Assembly: GCA_003660485.1 (NCBI GenBank)
Contig: QMUI01000008.1
Location: 1 to 11,999, forward strand
Origin: Thermococci archaeon
Lineage (GTDB): Archaea; Methanobacteriota_B; Thermococci; Thermococcales; Thermococcaceae
Length of the DNA: 11,999 bases
Direction of reading: 5' to 3'
Under the pieces are notes generated by a model. That model had not been told where the DNA came from. It searched no databases and saw only the letters and a program-made list of their open reading frames with translations. The position numbers were made by a program, and so were the translations under genes. Of this stretch, positions 7,576 through 11,999 are shown one piece after another (position 1 is the first letter of the stretch; every line of letters starts with the position of its first letter).

Positions 7576-8718
7576 TTATGTCACGACTTTTTCAAGCTCA
7601 TCAAGTGCAATAGCTCTCTTTATCTCCAATGCAATCCTCCTTCCCGTGCTCATAGGCTTCCTCCATAGTGAATTCCCATAAGGATGCCCCATGGCCATGT
7701 GGATGTTCGTTCCTCCTCCGGTTCTTGGTGCAACATCGTAGATGTAGAAGTTTAAGTCTTTGTCAACTGCAGTTTGCAGTGTAAATGGACCAATTATCCC
7801 TGGGGGATAATACTTCTTCGTTGCTTCAACGTACTTCTCTGCCATTTTGAACACTTTCTCCAGCAGACTCTCCCTTAAGGTCGAGGATGCGTGGCCGCAA
7901 ACGGTGTATTCAGGCTCGAACTGCCATTCAGGTAAAGTTAGCTGCTGAGCTGCGGGCAATCTCACGTGGCCATCCAAGCTCGTCTCGAACCTCCAGTCTA
8001 TTCCTAGTAACTCTATCTCCTCATCTATGGGTGAGTAGAAGAAGTCGAAATTGAAGACCGGCCCAATTATGTACCTCTCTATCCTCGCCTTCTCTAGGTC
8101 TTCCTTTGTAATAACTCCAAGCCTTATCAACTTCTCGCTCTTCTCCTTGAACTCTTTGTAGCTTGCGGCCGTGAAGAATCCCCTCTCAAGCCTCTTTTTT
8201 GCGTGGGGCAGCTTGACTATAACAAGGCCAACCTCATCTATTTCCTCTGGCTTTACTTCCTCGGGGTAGGGAAGCCCGGCCTTTTCAAGCAACCAGTAGT
8301 AACTTTTCTCCTCACTCCTTTCCTCCGTCCTGAGGAGTGACCTCGTCCCGAACATTGGCACTAGGAATTCGTTCTCCACTTTGTCTATTCCAGTATAGAC
8401 CACGAAGGAACGGTTTGGAACGAATATGACGTTCCTCTTCCTTAGCTCTTCCTGAATGTCGATTATCTGGGCGAACTTATCGAGGACTATCACTTCGTCA
8501 ATGAACCCCTTAATTAAGCCATCTCTGCTCTTCCTCAGCTTGAAGTACTTCGCGTACGTGAGGTGCCTACCTTTCTGGGCAACAACTAAAGTAGGGAGAC
8601 CCTCCTCCTTTGCTCCATCCGCTATATCCAAGGCCGAGTGACTTCCGATAACCCCAACGGTTATCTTATCCTTATCATACTTCTCCAAAACTTCGAGAAT
8701 CTGCTCCCTGCTTATCAT
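7576..8718 (-). CDS. purP: PurP-family ATP-grasp protein (FAICAR synthetase or divergent paralogue)
   Basis: A 380-residue member of the archaeal PurP family, which converts AICAR, formate and ATP to FAICAR near the end of IMP synthesis. The family N-terminus is present (VGVIGSHSALDIADGAKEEG, 21-40), as are VENEFLVPMFGTRSLLR (114-130), IDWRFETSLDGHVRLPAAQQL (240-260), LRESLLEKVF (281-290), PPGIIGPFTLQ (305-315) and a metal-site-like region YDVAPRTGGGTN (327-338). Oddly, where PurP proteins normally carry a Gly-rich ATP-grasp loop (of the type GARGGRGYF), this one reads PHAKKRLERGFF (171-182). The protein is also slightly longer than usual. Several other family positions are changed, for example GHASSTLRESLL where I would expect GNIPVVLRESLL. 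The start is supported by GAGGTGGT 4 nt upstream. It lies 9 nt after purD, so the two are co-transcribed. It may be an active enzyme with an unusual loop or a paralogue with another role. Confidence 0.85.
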   Translation of the reverse strand: MISREQILEVLEKYDKDKITVGVIGSHSALDIADGAKEEGLPTLVVAQKGRHLTYAKYFKLRKSRDGLIKGFIDEVIVLDKFAQIIDIQEELRKRNVIFVPNRSFVVYTGIDKVENEFLVPMFGTRSLLRTEERSEEKSYYWLLEKAGLPYPEEVKPEEIDEVGLVIVKLPHAKKRLERGFFTAASYKEFKEKSEKLIRLGVITKEDLEKARIERYIIGPVFNFDFFYSPIDEEIELLGIDWRFETSLDGHVRLPAAQQLTLPEWQFEPEYTVCGHASSTLRESLLEKVFKMAEKYVEATKKYYPPGIIGPFTLQTAVDKDLNFYIYDVAPRTGGGTNIHMAMGHPYGNSLWRKPMSTGRRIALEIKRAIALDELEKVVT

Positions 8719-8727
8719 AGTACCACC

Positions 8728-10044
8728 TCAACAGGAATTTGGCTCGAACTCTTTTCCCAATTCCTTCATAATTCTAATCCTCTTCTCTATGCTCTCCTTC
8801 GTCCCAACATCTCTCCTATAAAATATGGGCCCTTTTACATGCTTTACCGCATTCTCGGCAATTTTCTCTGCTTCTTCTACGCTATCCGCGATACCGACAA
8901 CCGCCAATGCTCTTGAGCCCAGAAGGGTGTAGCTCTCATCGATCGAGGCAAATATCAGCTTTGCCCCTTCCTTTTCTATGGCCTCTTCGTTGACATCAAT
9001 TTTTACCCCCTTAACCGGATTTACGGGGTAACCCTGGGGTGCTAAGTACTTAACGACCGTGGCCTTGTTGGCGAACTTTACGCTCCTTAAGTTACCATCA
9101 ACTATTCCTTGGGCTATCTCAACTAGGTTATCTTCTAGGATTGTGAGAACGTTTATTGCTTCGGGATCTCCAAACCTCACGTTGTACTCTATTATTACCG
9201 GCCCTTCTTTTGAGAGCATGAACTGGCCGTAGAGGATTCCCTTGTACGGATAACCCTCCTTTCTCATGGCATCTACAGTCTTTTGGAGGATTTCTAGGGC
9301 CTTCTCCCAGTCCTCCTTTGTAACGAACGGAAGCAGATGGTTAGGGCATGAGTATGAGCCCATACCCCCAGTTATTGGCCCTTCATCGTTCTCGTAAGCG
9401 TGGGGATAGTCCTGGGCTAAGGGCATTGGATAAACTCTCTTTCCATCGCTGAATACTTGAAAGGTGAACTCAACTCCGTCGGTTCTTTCCTCTATGAGAA
9501 CTTTTCCATCTTTCTTTATCAGCTGCTCAGCGTAAGCCTTTGCTTCTTCATTATCTTTAAGTTGGTATCCAACTACCTTGACGCCCTTTCCACCTGTCAG
9601 GCCGAGAGGCTTAACTACCACTGGCCTCCCGTACTCATCTATCCATGCCCTCATTTCATTGACGTCATCGAATACCCTGAACAGCTTTCCCCCTGGGATT
9701 TTGTTCCTTTCCATGAACTCTCTTGCCCATGCCTTATTGGTTTCAAGCCTTGCAGCTTCCTTTGTTGGTCCTACAGTGGGAATCCCTTCTTTTTCAAGGG
9801 CGTTAACGACTCCTGCCTCGAGGGGGGCTTCGGGCCCTATGAATGCCAGCTCAATCCCCCACCTCTTTGCAAACCCTACAACCTTATTTACATCTGTTTC
9901 TTTGGCGAGCCCATAATCTTTGGCTATCCTAGCGAGCCCAGGATTCTTGTGCTTTGACACAACGTACAGCTCTGCTCCCCCTTTAACGAGGGCTTCACCT
10001 ATTGCATGCTCTCTTCCCCCGCCACCAACTAATAAAATCCTCAT
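8728..10044 (-). CDS. purD: Phosphoribosylamine-glycine ligase (GAR synthetase)
   Basis: A 438-residue ATP-grasp ligase that joins glycine to phosphoribosylamine, the second step of purine synthesis, in the cytoplasm. The N-terminal Rossmann part shows GGGGREHA (7-14) and FIGPEAPL (68-75). The ATP-grasp region shows VVVKPLGLTGGKGV (142-155) and IEERTDGVEFTF (184-195). The signature region is DEGPITGGMGSYS (220-232), and the Mg-binding region is IEYNVRFGDPEA (285-296). A PurD C-terminal domain follows. Length is normal and no key motif is broken. I chose ATG 10044 because GGTGA sits 5 nt before it and the protein then begins MRILLVGGGG. An in-frame ATG at 10056 (four more residues) has no ribosome binding site. 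It is the first gene of a purD-purP operon and has a strong TATA box upstream. Confidence 0.95.
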   Translation of the reverse strand: MRILLVGGGGREHAIGEALVKGGAELYVVSKHKNPGLARIAKDYGLAKETDVNKVVGFAKRWGIELAFIGPEAPLEAGVVNALEKEGIPTVGPTKEAARLETNKAWAREFMERNKIPGGKLFRVFDDVNEMRAWIDEYGRPVVVKPLGLTGGKGVKVVGYQLKDNEEAKAYAEQLIKKDGKVLIEERTDGVEFTFQVFSDGKRVYPMPLAQDYPHAYENDEGPITGGMGSYSCPNHLLPFVTKEDWEKALEILQKTVDAMRKEGYPYKGILYGQFMLSKEGPVIIEYNVRFGDPEAINVLTILEDNLVEIAQGIVDGNLRSVKFANKATVVKYLAPQGYPVNPVKGVKIDVNEEAIEKEGAKLIFASIDESYTLLGSRALAVVGIADSVEEAEKIAENAVKHVKGPIFYRRDVGTKESIEKRIRIMKELGKEFEPNSC

Positions 10045-10130
10045 TAATTTCACCATTTTTACGTCAAAATATTTGCCTATTAATGGTTTTCGTTGACTTA
10101 ATTATGTTAATAAAATAACTAACAAACGTG

Positions 10131-10140
10131 TATATAAATC
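10131..10140 (-). promoter_or_regulatory. Promoter (TATA box) of the purD-purP operon
   Basis: On the minus strand the sequence reads AAGTGATTTATATACACG: a near-consensus archaeal TTTATATA (10138 to 10131) with a purine-rich BRE-like element before it. Transcription would begin about 25 nt downstream, near 10106-10110, leaving a leader of roughly 60-65 nt before the purD ATG at 10044. That leader is AT-rich and I see no clear riboswitch fold in it. Confidence 0.65.
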
Positions 10141-10168
10141 ACTTGATGAGTAAGTAGTTGCCTACACA

Positions 10169-10183
10169 AAATTTATTTATATT
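10169..10183 (+). promoter_or_regulatory. Promoter (TATA box) of the two plus-strand paralogues
   Basis: AAATTTATTTATATT on the plus strand matches an archaeal BRE plus TATA element and lies about 33-47 nt before the chosen ATG at 10216. Transcription would start near 10200-10207, giving a short leader holding the GGTGA ribosome binding site. The box is only about 30 bp from the purD TATA box on the other strand, so the two divergent transcripts could influence each other. Confidence 0.6.
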
Positions 10184-10215
10184 TCCCATTTGTAAAATTA
10201 ATTAGGGTGATGGTC

Positions 10216-10881
10216 ATGCTTCCAATAGGAGATATCCTCGACTTAATTCCAGAAAATGGGGTAATGACAGTAGTTCAGAGAGATTTGGAGGCCAATGGGG
10301 ATAGATATGTTCTCCTGATTCTTAAGTACCTCCTTAAAAAGGGTGAGCATGTTTTCCTTTTCCTTTACGAGCCTTATACCTTCCTAACAAGGAATCTCAG
10401 GAATATTGGACTTAACGTTGAGGAGTACCTTGACAGGAATCTCATAATATTTGACGTATTCGGAAGCATAAATAAAATCGAAAAGGATGTTAAGGGAGTT
10501 TACACGCTTTCAGGTTACATGGATGATGTTATATTCATAAGTAAGGTTAAAGAATGGGCCGAGGGAGTGTTAAAGAAGCGGGAGGTGAAGGGGAATAGGT
10601 TGTGGATAGTCACTTACCTAAGCTCGGGTGTCTGCAAGCTTTTCCATAACCCTCTCTACACCTACAAGATGATATTACTTACAAAGGAAGACATTCTGAA
10701 AGAGAAGTCACCAAGAACCATCATAACGTACTCTCCTGTTGAGTGCCCAATCTTGGAGGATATAGTATATTTTGTCTCAGACGTTGTAATAGAGACTAAG
10801 GTCATAAAGGGAAAGAGGGTTGGTATAATATCAAAGGGACCTGAAGAGAACGTGATGTTTGAACTGTTTGAGGAGAGGTGA
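10216..10881 (+). CDS. Predicted DUF257-type protein, degenerate RecA/KaiC-like fold (copy 1)
   Basis: A 221-residue soluble protein of unknown function. It resembles the family called DUF257, known to me only from Pyrococcus and relatives; that assignment is from memory. The layout recalls KaiC/RecA ATPases: an N-terminal strand-loop-helix; then KKGEHVFLFLYEPYTFLTRNL with GLNVEEYLDRNLIIFDVFG (about 65-83), like the KaiC region before and at Walker B; then GVYTLSGYM (95-103); and a C-terminal FVSDVVIETKV...RVGIISKGPEENVMFELFE (about 186-220), like the KaiC tail. No Walker A lysine motif is visible, so ATP hydrolysis is unlikely. Start: GTG 10207, ATG 10210 and ATG 10216 are all in frame. I chose 10216 because GGTGA lies 5 nt before it. 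It is followed after 6 nt by a paralogue, so they form an operon. Confidence 0.75.
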   Translation: MLPIGDILDLIPENGVMTVVQRDLEANGDRYVLLILKYLLKKGEHVFLFLYEPYTFLTRNLRNIGLNVEEYLDRNLIIFDVFGSINKIEKDVKGVYTLSGYMDDVIFISKVKEWAEGVLKKREVKGNRLWIVTYLSSGVCKLFHNPLYTYKMILLTKEDILKEKSPRTIITYSPVECPILEDIVYFVSDVVIETKVIKGKRVGIISKGPEENVMFELFEER

Positions 10882-10887
10882 GAGATT

Positions 10888-11652
10888 ATGGTATCTTGGG
10901 AAATTAAAGCCTTGGACAGGGAGATTGGTGAGATTAAGAAGTACTCCCTTGTCCTAATCCACCAGGAGGATCCCCTTTCAAGGGGAATAGATATCCTCTA
11001 CCATATACTCACGGCAAAACTTAAGAAGGACAATCTGATAGGATATTTCAACATCTCTTATCCGCTCCCACTTGTGTTTAGGGCTCTGAGGAGATTTGGC
11101 ATTGATCCCACTAAGGAGCTTGAAGAGCTTAGGTTGGCAATAATAGACACTTTTGGTAGCTTTCATGGTATAAGATCAACGATTAAAGGCGTGTGGACTC
11201 TAGAAGGAATGCTGTCCTCAGAAACGCTACCAATCAAGTATGCTCAAGTTATAGAGGCTCACAAATCCGTGTGGGCCGAGAATAACATGTTTGAGGGAAG
11301 AGATATTTATGGGTTTGCGGTAGCGATTTCTTCCTACTTGGAGCTATTCGGGAGTCTTGAAGAGACCCTACGTTATCTTGAGCTGTCATCTGAAGTTAGG
11401 GCAGTTCATCCTGCATATAAAAAATACCCTAGGGGGACGAACTTTTGGTTGTGGATGGGGAAAGATCATCCCGATGTATTTGCCTCAGTATATAGGAGGG
11501 CAGATTATGTTCTCAGGACAAGGGGATACCTAACGGAGGACGGTATTAAGAGGGAGTTAACGGTGCTAAAGACTCCAGAGCTTGAAAAGGAGGTTATAAA
11601 GTTTGAGTATGAGTTCAAGAGGGACGGGATAAAGCTTTCAAAAATTTACTAA
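10888..11652 (+). CDS. Predicted DUF257-type protein, degenerate RecA/KaiC-like fold (copy 2)
   Basis: A 254-residue soluble protein paralogous to the preceding gene. Shared features are LRLAIIDTFGSFHGI (81-95) against LIIFDVFGSINKI, GVWTLEGML (101-109) against GVYTLSGYM, and a C-terminal RADYVLRTRGYLTEDGIKR with LTVLKTPELEK and FEYEF (about 209-242). The last region resembles the end of KaiC/RadA-like domains. Where a P-loop would stand the sequence reads HQEDPLSRGIDIL, with no GKT/GKS, so nucleotide hydrolysis is unlikely. The region about 110-205 is longer and diverges from copy 1. The start has GAGGTGA 6 nt upstream and lies only 6 nt after the first gene's stop. Function is unknown; a pair of non-identical, P-loop-less paralogues could form a heteromer, which is inference. 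Confidence 0.75.
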   Translation: MVSWEIKALDREIGEIKKYSLVLIHQEDPLSRGIDILYHILTAKLKKDNLIGYFNISYPLPLVFRALRRFGIDPTKELEELRLAIIDTFGSFHGIRSTIKGVWTLEGMLSSETLPIKYAQVIEAHKSVWAENNMFEGRDIYGFAVAISSYLELFGSLEETLRYLELSSEVRAVHPAYKKYPRGTNFWLWMGKDHPDVFASVYRRADYVLRTRGYLTEDGIKRELTVLKTPELEKEVIKFEYEFKRDGIKLSKIY

Positions 11653-11675
11653 TTCTTGTAAATTGTTGCCAATAA

Positions 11676-11697
11676 GTTTTTAATATTTTACATTTTT
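11676..11697 (+). promoter_or_regulatory. AT-rich element: possible promoter for the purK remnant/purE, or terminator of the upstream pair
   Basis: The 55-nt spacer after the second paralogue contains GTTTTTAATATTTTACATTTTT. The part TTTTTAATATTTTA is TATA-like and would place a start near 11705-11710, at the head of the purK remnant and upstream of purE. The same two T5 runs (11677-11681 and 11693-11697) could end the upstream transcript. Sequence alone does not separate these roles. Confidence 0.35.
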
Positions 11698-11707
11698 ATG
11701 TTGATTG

Positions 11708-11991
11708 ATGAGAGTTAGAATAATCAGCGGTGAGCAACTAGCGAAAATGATAACCCTTAAGGAAATAGAGATCAGCGTGGAAACATTCTAGAGGATAAAG
11801 CAAGAAAAGCCCAGGAAATAGCAATAAAGGTCATCGAAGCTTTAGATGGGTTAAGATATCTTGGGGTTTACATTCACATCTACGATAAACCGTTCGTTGG
11901 GCCTCTAAGGAAGATGGGGCATGTTACTGTTGAGGAGTTTAAACAGAGCCTTGGAGATAGCTCACAGGGGGTGGTTGAAGATGGCTCCTAA
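11708..11991 (+). pseudogene. purK: Eroded purK (N5-carboxyaminoimidazole ribonucleotide synthase) remnant
   Basis: PurK is an ATP-grasp enzyme of about 360-380 residues that carboxylates AIR for PurE. Here only short blocks survive. Frame one starts at ATG 11708 and reads MRVRIISGEQLAKMITL, matching the family start (MRVAVIGGGQLGKMLAL type). It then reads EIEISVETF, matching the later EHIDVETL block, and ends at TAG 11789-11791. A second frame then carries EDKARKAQEIAIKVIEALDG (from 11791), matching the late ATP-grasp helix (IAREIA..VVEALEG type). It continues with LGVYIHIYDKP and PLRKMGHVTV, the C-terminal hallmark RKMGHVT, and ends at TAA 11989-11991. Thus at least three internal deletions and one frame change removed roughly three quarters of the gene, including the catalytic core. 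Its end overlaps the purE start, the layout of an intact purK-purE pair. It cannot be functional. Confidence 0.8.
11967..11974 (+). promoter_or_regulatory. Ribosome binding site of purE
   Basis: GGGGTGGT ends 6 nt before the ATG at 11981. It lies inside the last codons of the decayed purK and remains intact, which supports purE still being translated. Confidence 0.6.
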
Positions 11992-11999
11992 AGTTGGAA
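11981..11999 (+). CDS. purE: purE, 5' end only (N5-CAIR mutase / AIR carboxylase)
   Basis: Only six codons are visible before the window ends: MAPKVG. This fits the start of PurE proteins, which commonly begin with a short lead followed by a PKVGIIMGSDSD-type nucleotide-binding strand. Support comes mainly from context: a good ribosome binding site just upstream and overlap with the 3' end of a purK remnant, the usual purK-purE order. Whether it is a class I enzyme (needs PurK product) or class II (uses CO2 directly) cannot be seen here. Confidence 0.6.

Noticed and set aside
9457..9957. 166-codon plus-strand open frame opposite purD
   Set aside because: It lies wholly antisense to a strongly conserved purD, its protein has no family features, and it has no convincing ribosome binding site; it is a by-product of purD codon use.
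10045..10110. Riboswitch in the purD leader
   Set aside because: The leader is AT-rich, and I see neither a stable multi-stem fold nor purine-aptamer-like conserved bases.
10073..10164. Direct repeat TTGCCTA (10073-10079 and 10158-10164) as an operator pair
   Set aside because: Seven bases in an AT-rich 150-bp spacer is near chance and the flanks do not match.
10978..11166. Short minus-strand open frame
   Set aside because: It is antisense to the second paralogue, which has good coding support and similarity to its neighbour.
11708..11991. purK interruption as a sequencing error
   Set aside because: A single base error could explain the frame change, but not the absence of most of the protein between the surviving blocks.
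1..11999. CRISPR arrays, tRNA genes, insertion sequences or transfer boundaries
   Set aside because: No regularly spaced repeats, cloverleaf sequences, transposase genes or terminal inverted repeats were found on reading either strand.

Overview
The window looks like chromosomal DNA of a hyperthermophilic archaeon of the Thermococcales, most likely Pyrococcus. The evidence is the gene families present (archaeal PurP, a pair of proteins that look like the Thermococcales-restricted DUF257 family, and a MoxR/DUF58/transglutaminase cluster). Further support comes from archaeal TATA boxes, GGTGA/GGAGG ribosome binding sites 4-8 nt before starts, and very tight gene packing. The species cannot be fixed from sequence alone. 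No tRNA, rRNA, CRISPR array, insertion sequence or gene-free stretch above 300 bases was seen.

Positions 1-7535 (minus strand) hold six genes in a row with overlapping ends. In transcription order they are: a ferritin-like/VIT1-CCC1 fusion (probable iron or manganese membrane transporter); a 923-residue membrane-anchored, surface-exposed transglutaminase-like protein with Ig-like repeats; a multi-span membrane protein; a MoxR-type AAA+ ATPase; a DUF58 protein; and a second multi-span membrane protein that runs off the left edge. The last five form a recognisable MoxR-DUF58-transglutaminase system, whose archaeal job is unknown. The transporter gene overlaps the cluster by 4 nt and has its own TATA-like box.

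Positions 7576-10044 (minus strand) are a two-gene purine operon, purD then a purP-type gene. PurD makes GAR early in the pathway. PurP-family enzymes formylate AICAR near its end, but this copy has lost the glycine-rich ATP-grasp loop expected of the family.

A divergent promoter region (about 10045-10215) separates purD from two plus-strand paralogues (10216-10881 and 10888-11652). Both look like degenerate RecA/KaiC-fold proteins without a P-loop. After them come an eroded purK pseudogene (11708-11991), with several internal deletions and a frame change, and the first codons of purE (11981 to the edge). The locus therefore appears to be an old divergent purine gene block (purD-purP on one side, purK-purE on the other) in which purK has decayed and two lineage-specific genes sit between. 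The purK remnant and the altered PurP are the strongest points of interest; the two P-loop-less paralogues are the best candidates for undescribed biology.
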